From assembly GCF_022539315.1 (NCBI RefSeq), contig NC_066323.1, positions 7,305,219 to 7,369,218 of the forward strand: 64,000 nt of DNA, written 5' to 3'. A program made the position numbers and the translations under genes. Below, piece after piece: positions 46,067-58,449 of the stretch (its first letter is position 1; each line of letters starts with the position of its first letter). The notes under the pieces are model-generated. The model worked only from the letters and a program-made list of their open reading frames with translations, had not been told where the DNA came from and ran no database searches. The stretch comes from Serinus canaria (Eukaryota; Chordata; Aves; Passeriformes; Fringillidae).

Positions 46067-49026
46067 TTTGCTATAGGATGGAGAGACCAAAAGCAGCCTA
46101 CTGAGACCCAAAGGTGTAGTTGAGGCCATTCTAATCTCTCTAAGGACATGGAGGACGTGGAGGTTACAGAGCTTGGCATGAAAATGGTCCCTCAGGAGTA
46201 GTCTTGGCCAAAAAGAGCTCTGTTTTAGATTGAAGGGAAAATACCCTGCTTGTAAGTAGGACAGACTGTAACTGTGGTGGGACTGCTGAGTTTGCAGCCT
46301 GTTAACTGTGATTGGCTTTCACTCTTGCACACCCATTCTAATGAGAAGCAGGAGCTGGTTTCCGCATTGCTGCAAATCTGCTTAGCTTTGCTGCCATTAG
46401 TCTGTGACTGTCTATACCAGTTCAGACTTAATGCCAGTTGCAGCTTGCTCACCACTTCTGGCTGGAATAGAGCTCAAACCTGGCTTCTGTATTTATGCTT
46501 AACCACAATACCCTCCTTCGTTGTCTCCTCTGAAAATCTTACACTGTAGATATTGGACCCTAAAGGAGAAGTGACTCTCAGCAGACATAATTTTGTATGA
46601 GTAATTGACTTTTAAAGCTTGGATACATTCCATCTTCCTTGTGACTAATGGTACCCGAACAGAACATAATTGTATAATCATTTTCCAATTGCTTAACAAC
46701 TCATTTTCCTTGTTTGTAAGATGCTGGTCGTTATCATTTCAGAGATGCGAGGACCTGTGTGTGGTAATGAGTGACAGACAATTGTTTATTTCTCAGAAAT
46801 AATGCCATTAAGGAAACCTTTCTACACTTAGAGCCCTGACAGCTGGCCAGACCCTCACATTCTGACTAATCTAAACCCAGTGAAAGGCTTGCTGGCAGGA
46901 AATTATCCCACAGTTTCATGTTGTACTGCCTTTGGTGGCAGCCACCCTCACCTGGGGAGTCCCAACCCCACCACTTCTGCCTGGTCATCGACACCTAAAA
47001 ACCAGCACAACACAAAGCCTTGGGGCTGCACTGTGGATGGAAATGCTGCAGCCTGACAAATAGTTCTGTTGGTGTAGCTGGTGAAAAGGCAATGAAGGAA
47101 TATCTGGGAGATGAAACGTCTCAAGCTGGGTTTTCTGCTGGAGTGGGAGGAATGTCTTCCGTAGCTGGGAAAGGCTTGCACAGTCATAGGATGTAATGTT
47201 GTGTCCAACTGCTGCACCAGTGAAGTTGAAGAAACGTATTCGGGTAGGAAAGGGCAGGTAGAGGAGGAGGAGCAGCAAAGAGGTAAACCATTACTGGTTT
47301 GGTAGGAAACATGTGTAGGGTGCATAAACCCCAGAAATTTCCTAAAGACTTTGATCTAGATACAGAAAATGCCTTTGAAGAGAGGGAACTAGTGCAGGAA
47401 AATAGACTGCATGGATGCCATAGATGTCTTATGCTCTTTTAAACAGTGCTGATGTCTAGGGTAACTTCACTGTGTTGGACTCTTCGAGAGAGGAACAGAA
47501 GTGTTCTTTTTTTTCTTTTTATTTTTTTTTTTCCCAAGAATGAATGTTTGAGCCTTTGAATTTGGTGCTGATGTTTAGGGGTAGAAAGAGAAGCCTTTTG
47601 TGGTGGGTAATAAACTTCTATTCTTTCAAAGAGGTGTAACAAGCAATGTTAAGCAATGTTGCCCAAGATATCTTGCTAAGAACAGCAAGTGCCACAACCT
47701 ACTGAAATAAAATAAATTTAAAGCACATGGGTTCAGATAGAATGGGACAAAAATACAAATGCCATTGATTGTCAAGGGCTGTGTTATTCCAGCTAGAACC
47801 AAAAAGTGAGGTAATTTTACACTTTAGTTACAAGCATAAATGCCCACACCTCTGCTGCTCTTGGTGGTTCAGTATTAAGTCTTGATATGGCTGATGTGAA
47901 TTGATGGAGAGTTTGCTCAGTAATGTCTCAGATTTCTAGAAATTAACAAAGAGAAATGTCTTCACAATATTCTGGGATGTGATGAACCTGAAAACAGAGC
48001 TCAGACCAGGTGATGTTTTTGGGCATTGAGACTGAGGAGAGAAAGCTCCATGTCTATCTGAATAGTAAAAGCAACAACAAAGCAAGGCTCAGTTCTTGAA
48101 AATGAATGTCACCATCTTCGGAGCTGCCCAAAGCCTACATTTAGAAGTAGAAAAATGTGTTAAAGAGAAGAGGGATTGGAATTTTCAGGAAAGGCATGCT
48201 TGAAACTGTTTTGCATCTGTTAGTGGGTTCTTAGAGGTTGCCTCAGCTGATGTAGATAGTGGCACTGCAAAGTGAGAGGATAACAGAACAGTTTGGAAAA
48301 ATCAATACTCAGTCCTTCATCGTACCAGAATACTGCTTCTCAGCCTCCAGATAACTGCCAAGATGAGCAAAGAACAAGTTCAGCAGTTTGAATCTGTCTT
48401 CTCTTTCACAGAGTAGCTGTGCTGTTGATTTTTGTGAGATGTTTTTTCGGTGGTGTGGTATTTTGTTTTTTTTTTTTTTTCCTTCCCCCAGGTGTTAAAA
48501 TATCTTAATCTTATCTTAGAAACCTCAGTTCCTTCATGCATGGGGGCTTCTGTAGATAGTTCTAGTGCAGGATCAGTGCATTGGTTTTGTTTCCCCTTGG
48601 AAACAATTTTTTAGCTATAATTTTTTTTTATTGTCAAAACATGCTATAGCAGGCTGTGTTCTCTTACAACCTATTCCCTGTTGAAATGTAAACCCATTGC
48701 AACACAGTCTGTCTGGCACATGTTGTCATAGCTTTTAAAATGTTGCCCTGCTTCTCTGTTGGCGTTGAGAATTTTATTAAATAAGAGTATTTATTTTTCC
48801 AAATTCCCCATGGGCAAAAGCAGGTAGAAAACAGATACCTATGCCTAATTATAACCTTATATTTCACATTAATCTCTCTTAATTTTCTTTCATTCCACCT
48901 CCAGCATGCATTCTCTCATTCATAATTACCACTGGATAATTTGAAGCCATTTGCTTACTCAGGGCTTTATGCCATACACTCACGGATTGTGGCAGATGAA
49001 TCCTTCAGAAAAAAATAAGATGAGGA

Positions 49027-49052
49027 GCTCATTCTTGCTGTTCAGGTAGGTC
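49027..49052 (+). other. Juxtaposed acceptor and donor (recursive-splice-like)
   Basis: The tract ctcattcttgctgttcag is followed directly by GTAGGT at 49046. Pyrimidine content and both core dinucleotides are good, though weaker overall than at 27983. No flanking exon was recognised. Confidence 0.18.
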
Positions 49053-50428
49053 TCTCCCCTCCCTGTCCCAAAGTTACTGAGCAAATTATTGCTATTAATT
49101 TTTAAATTAGTGTACTTGTTTCTCAGGGACAAGCTAAGTGTTCAGGTGAAGACTCAAGGCTGACTTTGCCTCTTCAGGAGAGATGTTCCATGCTATGTGT
49201 TGGTTGCCAAAATATCTGGTGTGTGGGTACTCCTTAGCTGTTGTTGTGGGAATTCTGTTGTTCCCAAGGAACATAATTTTTAAGGAAGAAAGGATTGCTC
49301 AGCTAGCTTAGTCTTGGTTTGTAAGGGATTTTGGAGTCAAGGAACTCTTGGCTTCCATATGGATGCTGTAGCTGATCTAAGTGATGAGTACAAGGGTGTT
49401 GCTTTTCCACTTCCTCCTCTCTAATCAGTGTTGCTTTTCTCTGCTTTGTGATGCACTACTTAATTATCTTCAGGATTTTGGGGTTATTGGCTGTATTTGG
49501 AAATATTACTGCTTCTCGAACCACAGGAGAAAAAAAATCATCCTAAACCAGAAAATCTGGGATCATTCAGAGTGAATGGAGAAAACCTCTCAAGTTCCCT
49601 GGTATGGTACAGAAGCTCCAACTTCTATTACATTAATGTATGTCTTGATCACAAGAGATTATTAGTGGCATTTATCCTAAAAGAGATACAATTATTTTTC
49701 TAGCTAACTGTCCTATTTCTATCTCCCTTGAATCTTTCTGTCTTTTTCTACACAGTTAAGTCACAGAAATCCTTCAGTTCATTAGATATGAACAAGCAAA
49801 AGGAGAAATATACTTTCAGTTCCTAAACCAGCCCTGTCTTGGGAAAGGCCAGCCCCTGTTTCCAGACAGACTGAAGTCTTTGTGTAGTTTTTTCCTTTGT
49901 CTTTCTTTAGCCCCACAGCCCACTGACTTGGGCAGAGAATTGCTCTTATTGTCAAAAATAAGGTGTTTAAATAAAAGGAAAGTGCCAGCAAGGCCTCTCA
50001 TGCCTCAAGAGGAAATATTTCCACTGCCTTCTCTCTTGAATTTTGTTCACTAGTAGGTCAACCTCAGTTTACCTTTCTTTGCATTAGGTAATATGTTCAG
50101 AGTTTTACTTATCCTTAATCATTTAAGTCCCAGTTAAAAAACTTGTTTTGGTGACCCACTCTCATTTTGGCTTTGGTGACAATTAAACCCCTCACTACCA
50201 CAGAGGGAAAAGTTCTACACAGCATCAGCGTCTGTCTGAGATGTTAGATCCTGTGTTTTTTACAAGGCAAATGTCATCCCACTGGGTTAAGCTGTCATGG
50301 ACACATTGATCTCTTAGTTTGTATTACTTCCTTAGGTCAAGAAATATGCAAAACCTTGGCCTCCTACACTGGGTAATGTTTTGTGCTATCCATGCTTCTT
50401 TCAATCCATTTTATGCAGCCTTTCAGCC

Positions 50429-50449
50429 TTTTTTTTTTTTTTTTTTTTT
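50429..50449. repeat. Poly(T) tract, 21 T
   Basis: Twenty-one uninterrupted T. No polyadenylation signal or retrocopy is visible next to it. Confidence 0.9.
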
Positions 50450-51669
50450 GTCAAAGTCTTTCATATTCCCAGTCATTTATCTTATAAAACAGCTACTTAG
50501 TTGCAACTTCAGTGTTAAGAATTTACAGTGTGATAGGGCCTGGGGAAGGGGTGGCTGAAAATCAAATATTATCAAGCAAAAGCACATGCCATTTCTTGTG
50601 TATCTTATTCTGCAATTCTTTGAAGTTTAATCTTTTCAAAAGAAAAGCCTTTCAGCTACTTTGTGGCAACAACTTGGGCTTGTAACTTTTGACTGCACCG
50701 TGCTCCTAGTTCATAAACTGATCTCATCCTTTTCTGACAATTAATACTAAAGTGAATTTAAATTGGATCTCCTCCTGCCACCACATCAGCTGTCTGGAAC
50801 AGTTTGCCTACCTTGGTCTCCCACACTAATTCTCTCTATACCTTTTCAAAATGCTGCTAAAAAACCTGACCTCCTTTAAGGCTCTACCAGCCTGCAAGCT
50901 GTGAACCAGTTTCTTTCCACGTGTGGATTTGGCTGCACATCCTCTTTGCAGAGCTGTAGAGAGCTACAGAAGAGACAGGATGGCTGAATGCTGGGCAGAG
51001 ATCAGGATATCAGCTTAGCAGTGCCGTAAGCCTTTGAAGCCACCTCTCACCTCATGCTTCAGCTGCACGAAGATGCGGCTCAGAGCAGGGAGCAGTGCAG
51101 CCTCACACATACCCTGAGAGAAGCTTGGCATGGCCTTGTGCTTCTGCTCTCCTTCTCTGCAGAGCTGTGACCCCATCACTTCATCCCTGTGGACTGTGTG
51201 AACATCCACAAACCAGCACACAGAGATGCTCTTGTCATTATAGAGAGGGCCAGAAAAAGAAGAATGATTTGCATCCTTTTCATGCAAAGAAGAAGCATTC
51301 ACAGGCCGGCTCTCAAAGCTCCTGTTTATCTGAAAAGCACTATCTTGATTGCTGGGTTAAAAGTTGAAATATTTTTATAGTGTGATAAGATTTCTTTTAT
51401 AAATGTGGGCTGGTAAACAGTGTGTATAATGTCACATTGTCTTGTGGCTTGTTCTGCGGTCAAAGGGATAATTATATGAGTGTGTCTTAATCTTATTTTT
51501 CCCTCCCTTTAGCTCCAGTTGTGTAGTAGTTCTTCTAGCACTGGATCATAATAGAATTATGTTTATACCAAGACCTCTGGGACAGTCTGTGTACAGAAAC
51601 TCAGAGTTATGACAAAGAACTTATTGAGTGAGACAACATTTCCCATAGCAGGTTATACATTACAGAGCA

Positions 51670-51730
51670 TTCTGCATCCTATTTTCAAAAGCTCAGCACT
51701 CACAGCTGAGGCCAAATTTTCAAAAGGAAA
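51670..51730. repeat. Degenerate old sauropsid repeat fragment
   Basis: The words attttcaaaagctcagcact and ccaaattttcaaaaggaaac follow the pattern of a repeat I remember from turtle and bird sequence (gattttcaaaagngctcagcac, then a second ttttcaaaa block). Several ordered words match over about 60 bases. Confidence 0.4.
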
Positions 51731-51932
51731 CGTTTTGATGTAGAACTTGAAATAAGGAACAGTGATGAAATGTGGTTACTACCTATTACTTTGAACAACC
51801 TCTGAACTTGTTTTTGTTGTCTTAACAGTACCTTTGCTTAAAGATCTATATTCATAAAGACATCTTGACCTCTGTGAACTGACTGTAAATGTTTCCTAAG
51901 GACATTACTAAACTCATACATGCCACTGGCAT

Positions 51933-51954
51933 AATTGTTTCCATGGAAACAATT
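51933..51954. promoter_or_regulatory. Perfect 22-bp palindrome containing an RFX-type X-box
   Basis: The 22 bases read identically on both strands. The central 14, GTTTCCATGGAAAC (51937-51950), fit the DAF-19/RFX X-box pattern GTHNYYATRRNAAC at every position and are fully symmetric, as expected for an RFX dimer site; the classical RFX optimum has GTTGCC half-sites, so this is a variant. X-boxes commonly control ciliary genes. No gene could be tied to it. A local cruciform or chance palindrome cannot be excluded. Confidence 0.45.
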
Positions 51955-52011
51955 TTAATTTTTAAGGAAAATAATAAAAAACCCAACAGAGGACACATGA
52001 GAATAAAAAAA

Positions 52012-52182
52012 AGCCATAGCAGGTTGGAGCAAAGGTCTACTGAGATGTGTGTCCTGTATCCAGCTGTGGTCAATGGAAGGTGCTTGGGAAAGTGCATCAG
52101 AACAATACAAGCATGTACCAACTCTGCTCCAGAAATTCTTTTTGCTTTAGCAGTTTTGGAGTCAAAGATTTCCTGAGCCAAA
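52012..52182. repeat. Old interspersed repeat, probably CR1-related tail
   Basis: The order catagcaggttggagcaaag, gtctactgagatgtgtgtcc, tgtatccagctgtggtcaat, ggtgcttgggaaagtgca parallels a repeat I remember from turtle and bird DNA (ggatcagaccaaaggtcc, agcccagtatcctgtct, cagtggccagtaccagatgc, ttcagaggaaggtgcaagaa). The later ttcctgagccaaagg also fits. I believe it derives from the end of an old CR1-like LINE but am not certain of the name or orientation. Open frames on both strands across this region (51852-52322) are therefore not genes. Confidence 0.5.
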
Positions 52183-52199
52183 GGTGCCCGCCTTACAAG

Positions 52200-55100
52200 C
52201 AACATAATTTTTTTTTCTTTTGCTACCATGAAAAGCCTTGTACAGCACAATATGTTTTTTTGATCAGGCTCTTGCAGCAATGTAATTTCATAGAGAATAT
52301 AGGGTATTTTGACTGCCTTTAGCTGTTAATTCAGTCATTCCTCAAGGAAAATGCGTTCTAGTTTGCTTCCCTAAATGTTTCAAGACTGTCTAGAATTCAT
52401 AATGGAAATATTTTTTTGGGGGAAGAACTGGGGTCAAAAGCTTTCCCTCAGCATGACAAGTAGAAGACAGCAGTTCCCTTTATAGCATGACACTTTGATC
52501 CTAAGAGCTAATAATGTGTCCAATTCTTTTAATAACACATGTCTAGTTCACTTCACCTGCCCTTTGTCCCTGCCCCTTTCCATCTCTAGCAGGACACCCC
52601 TTTGAAAACAGCTGGTTAAAACAATGTGCTGCCTGGCTGCTTTAAGGAAGATTGCACACCTTCACCTGAGTTTGAAGTTAGGCTTTTAAGAGGTGTGGTT
52701 TCCAGCTGTGCAAGTATGTAAAATGTTTTCTATATGCATTTCTCAGTGCTGAAACTTGGAGTGCCATCTCTGTGCAAGTTAAATTGCATGAGTGAAAAGC
52801 TTGCATTATAGTTGGTGACAAAGCAACGGATGTGTCTAAGTGCTCTCATGCAAAGTGCTTAATCCCAGGTGATGTCTGTAATCCTAATATTCCACAAATC
52901 TGTTGAGTTGACAATGGTTTGATCATGCTCTGTTGCAAATCTTTAAAATTCCAGAGCATGTACTGCGTGTTTGCCTATGTGGGCTACTGAAATATTATGC
53001 TGGGAAAAGTCCCTGATTTATTCAGCTTTTTGTTTAAAGTCCATTTTGGTGTTAATTGGAATCTAAATTCAGGTGTTAACCTCTTTGATTGAAAATACAT
53101 GCTGAGCAATTACAGGAAGGAGGCCAATTTCAGGCACAGCAGTAATTACTGAATTAGTAGAAAAGTTCAAGAGGAGCTTCAAATTTCATATCATTGCTAA
53201 GGTTTCTGAAGAACAGCTAATCCTGAAGCGACTGGGCTCCTCACACCTGTATATGTTTGAGGTAACTCCACTTAAATTTCAAAGAAATCTCTGCATGAAT
53301 AATTCCAGAACCAGATGTCAACATTTCTTCAAATGTTACTTTATTTTCAGATACAGAAAATTGTCCAGCAGCCTGAAATTTGTGATTACAAAATTGGATA
53401 GAATAATTTTTTTGTTAGGTAGTATTTATTTTTCTTGTTCTCAAAAGTAGTGGTCTCCTGCTTGATTCATTTAAGAGGAATCCTGCAGTGTAACATCCTG
53501 CCTGCAGTGGTGTGTCTCATGTCTTCTGCTCTCCAAATTTTCCTTTCTCAAAGAAAGTCTTCACAATATTTACTTGACCACATCAGTTTTTTTGTTTTAT
53601 TTAAAAAAAAAAAGTGTATCCAATATATAATAGCAAGCCTTGCAGGATGTTTATTTTGTTCATACTACATATCTTTCACACATTAGTAATAAAAAGAGAG
53701 TAGGGCAATTAAAAGCTCTGCTCAGAATGAATGATCCAAACATTATGTTGAAGTGTTTTGAATGGATTTGGTAAAGTTTCAGGTGCATCTATCCAACTTT
53801 GTGCAGCCAGTATTTTCAAAGGTGGCAATAGGAGATGATGGCTGTGTGAAGTTTATTTATCAATTAATATACAGTTTTTTAACTATTGTTACATTTTCCT
53901 TATCCTATACAGTATATCAGGCATTGAAATGAAAAAATGAAATGGAACTGAGGGGGGGAAAAAGAAAGAGGACCTTATAAGTTTGTACTTGATCCCAACA
54001 TCCACAGGTGTCTTCCTGAGGTGTCCAGGAACAGAAAGAGGATTCTAATATTTGATGTGTAGAATGGTGAAGTTTGTTGGGATTAAATGTTACCATTACC
54101 TAGGAGTGGCAATACCATTGGTCATGTTGGTGTCTGTGCTGTGGGACCTGGCTGCCTCTGTCAGAATGACCATGGGCAGGGCCTGCTGTGGGATGGTGCT
54201 GAACAGTCTGTACTGCTCAGGGATGGCTGGAGCATGGCTCAGAGTGACTGAAATCAGGGAAATGGTAGCAGTGTGTACAAGGCAGCCTGACTAAGTCGGG
54301 CTCTGAAGCTATTTCTTTTCATGGACTTTCCAGGGAGCCAGTCTGCTTTGCACTGGTGAGGTCTCCAGATGCTTTTGTGGGTGGTCTCTTGGCAAGCCCC
54401 AGTTGGCTCTGAGGCTTCTGTAAAGATTTTCTCCAACTGCACTGATTCTCACCATGTTCCCAGACTTGCTGATCATTCATGTTTTTCTGGTTCTGCGCTT
54501 GGAAAAAAAAAAGGCGATGGAAAAAGGGAAAATCCATAGGATAATTAGGGACAATAACTCTATGCCTGTTTATTTTATCCCGTCTTAAACCTTTCTGACA
54601 TGTACTGATGTCTGTAATGTAAGTGCCCTAAAGGTGTGTGGGCTGTCATATTCTTTGGTGGTGTTTGCTTTAGGAACGTAGCTGTCTGGAAGTTTTGATA
54701 TCTCAGAGGAGTGCCACGTTCTGGCATGATGCAGCTTGCAGGCTTCAGGGGGAAAAACAAGCCCAGCAATGCAGGCACTAAGTCCCCTTTTAAGCTGGTT
54801 CAGGTAAAAGCATGGAAGTTCAGGCACTTAGATGTCCATACTGAATGTAAAGAGATAAGTGACTGTATTTGTAAGACCTCAGTGTGCTGGCTGATTCATT
54901 GCACCAATTAATGAAACCCTGTCCTGAGCATAAAGCAAAACCTGTTTGGAAAGGTTAATGGCAGGCTCCCAGACAGCTCAGTTAAAGTTACCTTTTTGCA
55001 CTCTGCAGGAGCTCCCTGAGAATCTTGTCATAAAATCTGCTAAGTGAAGCAGGTAAAATAATGCAATAATAATGCTCTGTATCTTGTAAAAATCCATCAG

Positions 55101-58100
55101 AGGATCTTCAACCACTTGGGACAAATTAGTAAAGTCAACCCAGTTCTCTTCTTTGCTGGGTAGACAAGGGCTATGTTCTTTAGCAAGAAGGGGATTTTTT
55201 TTTCCTGTTTAAAAAAGTCTACTTTTCTCCTTTAACAAAAAATAAAATATACTTGCATGCATTTATCTTCTTAATGGTTGCAAAGCAAAATATTTTCAGG
55301 CTACAGCAGAGAAAATGGCAATGAAAGAGTTTAAAGCAGAAACTTGTTCTGAGGTGCGCAGGAATTGAAAGCAAAATTGCTAAAAAGTCTGAACAGGATC
55401 TAGTCTGTCCTTCTCATTTAGCTGAGGCTAAAGAAGTTTCTCAGGATCAAGTCCCACCCCAGTTGACACCAGTTGGTGGCAATTGGAATTTTTCCATTTA
55501 TTTCAATGGAGACAATTTTGTCACAACTATAGGTTTCACTGAGAACAGAACTTAGTTCTTGAGGGTGGGGAAGAACAATGGAGGGGCTACTTTTGTCTGC
55601 CTGTTTCTCATGAAACTTCCTCTATTTACTCCTTCCCACACCCTTTCTAAAGATGATTTTCATTTTGATTTTTCCTATCAATGGAACTGTAGTTTCAGGA
55701 TCTCCCACAGCTCTTAGCACTTAGCAGAGGTTTGTGCCTTGTGAATAATAAATACTCTTGTTGTAAAAGTAATTATTATCATTTTTTTAATCTGGCGTGA
55801 TCAAGTTAAGGTTAAAAGAACACTGAGTAGTCAAGGAAACTCACTCCCACATCTTAATGATTATGATATTTATTTTCAGAAGGCTTTAAATGGAATGAAT
55901 CTTCTTCTTCCGTATCTCATAATAACTTTAATTGGTTTAACAGTTGGATAAAAAGCAAAATAATCACACAAGTGCCTTTAAAGGAAGAATTTGGACATAG
56001 TAAATACTCAGCTGTGAAACGGTCATCTGTCTGTTGTGGCAGCAACTAGCAGTTCAAGCAGCTAGTCCCCCTAAGCAGAGATGTGAAGGTGTTTGAGCAT
56101 CCTTAATATTTTTCAGTGCAAAGTAAAAAGTGTCTCTGTTTCAGCTGAATTGCTGTTAGTAGCTTGTGACTCTGGTAACTCTTTGACTACTATGTGCATC
56201 TACAAATTATATATGAAAAGGTCTCTTCCTTGGTATTATAAAGATATTGAACCAAAGAAAGTCTCTTACCAAGGAGAAAGAATGACTTTACCATGTGCCT
56301 TGTCCAAATTGAAATCCATTTAAAGGATTTCAAGGAAAGCACTGCAGTGGGTGTAATGAGTGGGAAGTTTTGAATTGGTGACATTTTTCCAGAATATGCA
56401 TCATCTGCCCGAGTTTGATTTCTTGTTTGACAAGGGAAGTTTTTCAAATGGTGTTTTTAATGAAATGGTTAACTATGGGCTGTAACATTGAGAATTGTTT
56501 CAGCTCCCTCAGTTGCTGGTACCAGACTGATCTACACCAGTGCAGATGCAGCTGTCTGCCCTCACCCAGGGAACCCAGGGAGCAGAAAGCTTTCTGCACA
56601 AGCAATGGTTTGCACTGAGTCCCTGGCTTCATTCTGCTGTGACTCCATGTGCCTGAGGATCTGTGAGAAAAGGTGAGCAATAAAAGTGTCTCCAGATTGA
56701 AAGTAAGAGGCCCATTTTGACTGTAACAATAAATACATGAAAAAAGATCACAGAATTCTCTTTCTGCCTATAAATCTGGCCCTGAGGCTCGAGGCTCATA
56801 GGCTTCACTCATTCTCTTTATGGTCTGGAACAAATCCCATGTCAGTCAAGGCTAAGAAGGGGGGAACCTTGTTCTGGGGAAGTGGCTGAACAAGAGCCCC
56901 TCTTCCTGGGGCTCTCCTGTTTCAGCAGCAAATTGAGGTACTCCCAGTTTGTGTCAGTGCCATGAGGAGGAAGGTGAGGGGCTGGGAAGGTGCCTCAAGG
57001 AGCTCTCATCTGCCTGCTGCAGCCCCTCTCTCTGACAAGAAAACTCCAGGTTTTGGGTCAGTCCTGAGTAGTTTTGCAATATCAGGGGGTTTGTTGTGAG
57101 AAAGCTTCCTTGGGGCCAAGCAGAAATTCTCCATGGGGATGGGAAAAGCTCATCCTCAGCCAGGCCACCCAGCTGCATCTCCCTGCAGCAAGGCTTTGGG
57201 TCAGGTTCAGAGCCTCTGTCCCCTCCTCGCCCTCGGAATGATAACATGAAATCCCCACATCTCACAGCCTGATGTGGATTTTTCTGTCTAGGGAGTAAGT
57301 GGTCCTTATTCCCACAGTTCTGCCTCTGGTACAGCTAACCTGCTGTGGCATGGCACTGTTGTGTCTGGTCTCTTGTGAGAAGAGACCATTCATTCTCATT
57401 CATCATTCTCATCATGCTTGTCCTTACAGGATTTATGTGAGGTATGAGTCTCATAAAATTAATAGCCTTTTCATCTTTTCAGCATAGGATTTGTTTAAAA
57501 AGGTCTGGTCCTAAATGCTGGGTATCATTATCCATAAACAAAATGGCAGGATTGTGAACCTCCTTTTTCAGCCCCGAAGAAAGTAACAAAAAATGTCAAA
57601 CCCCATGGTCAGCTTAATTCAAAAGTGCTGATCCTTAAGGTGCCTCTAAAATTACCTTTTCCTGGGTATGCAGCCGTTTCTCAAAGCTGACCATGGGGAG
57701 TGTGTCAGGACAGTCTTCTTCTGACCAAATCTTGATGGCACCTTGTGAACCTGAGGCCTTGAAAAGCAGCTGGACATGAGCACAGAGCTGCCCCTTCTCC
57801 AACCTGCCAGCACCCTCAAAAAGGTATAACCATGGGTGAAACACTCCCAGCACAAAACTCTCCCCTGGTCCTCTCAGAGCAGGCTGTCTCTGTCAGCCCT
57901 AACTCAGAAGCATTTGCTGTTGGCTTTGTGGCTCACACCATGCAGGAGAGTTGGTTGCATCGATTGTATTGTGTGGGAGAAAAAAATATATCTGAGGTAT
58001 GAGGGTATGCTGCTGACTATCTAATACTGATTTGAGAGCTAAGTTAGAAGATTACTTGAAAACAAGACATTTAAATGTATGCTAATAAGGGCATTAGGAG

Positions 58101-58418
58101 TCTGGCTAGATGAGAAGAGGTTTGCCAAGAACCTTTTTCCTGATAATATTTTCTTAAGAATAAGAAAATGAAAAGGTAGTCCCAGGAATGAGAGAAAGTA
58201 TACTTAAATTTATTGCTGGTTTGAATTTCTTCCCACAGTAATTACTTGAATTCTTTATTTTGTTTTCATGTGATTTGATTTAATGGTTTAGGGTAAAAAA
58301 CCCTTATACTCAAGAGCTTTGTCAAGGTTACGTACCATTTTGGGATTTCAGGTTTCATGGAAACACTCATATTGTTTGAATTTAAAAAAATTTAAATTAC
58401 AGGAGCTGACAGTTAATT
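52200..58418. other. Non-coding stretch, no gene seen
   Basis: AT-rich overall. An exon-like segment at about 56513-56672 (open plus frame, donor AAAAG/GTGAGC) has a weak acceptor and no recognisable protein. Old-repeat-like words occur around 55455-55520 and 55705-55790. A GC-neutral minus-strand frame at 56954-57265 is also unrecognised. Confidence 0.5.
55455..55790 (+). repeat. Degenerate old sauropsid repeat fragments (SINE- or CR1-like)
   Basis: At 55455-55520 the words caattggaatttttccattt and atttcaatggagacaatttt match the recalled pattern caatgggagttttgccatt, gacttcaatgggagcagg. At about 55705-55775 ctcttagcacttagcagagg, followed by aataataaatac, resembles the cagcacctagcacaatgggg and aataataaataataa end of the same group. 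The middle part is unclear, so this may be two fragments rather than one. Confidence 0.4.
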
Positions 58419-58449
58419 TTGCACACAACGCTGTTTGTGTTGTGTGCAA
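58419..58449. other. 11-bp-arm stem-loop
   Basis: TTGCACACAAC (58419-58429) and its exact reverse complement GTTGTGTGCAA (58439-58449) flank a 9-base loop. My rough chance expectation in 64 kb is a few tenths, so this is only mildly unusual. It is not followed by a T run and is not a recognisable RNA gene. Confidence 0.5.

Larger units (their letters stand above)
46130..51660. other. Non-coding stretch, no gene seen
   Basis: Ordinary AT-rich sequence. It contains poly(T) runs at 48466-48480 and 50429-50449, an exact 10-bp tandem duplication AAGCAATGTT at 47641-47660, a GAGGAGGAG run at about 47262-47272 and a recursive-splice-like site at 49046. A 125-codon minus-strand frame at 46948-47325 is serine-rich and unrecognised. 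Confidence 0.5.

Noticed and set aside
56513..56672. Plus-strand exon-like segment with donor AAAAG/GTGAGC
   Set aside because: The acceptor tract is weak, the length (160) is not a multiple of three, and the peptide is unrecognised.
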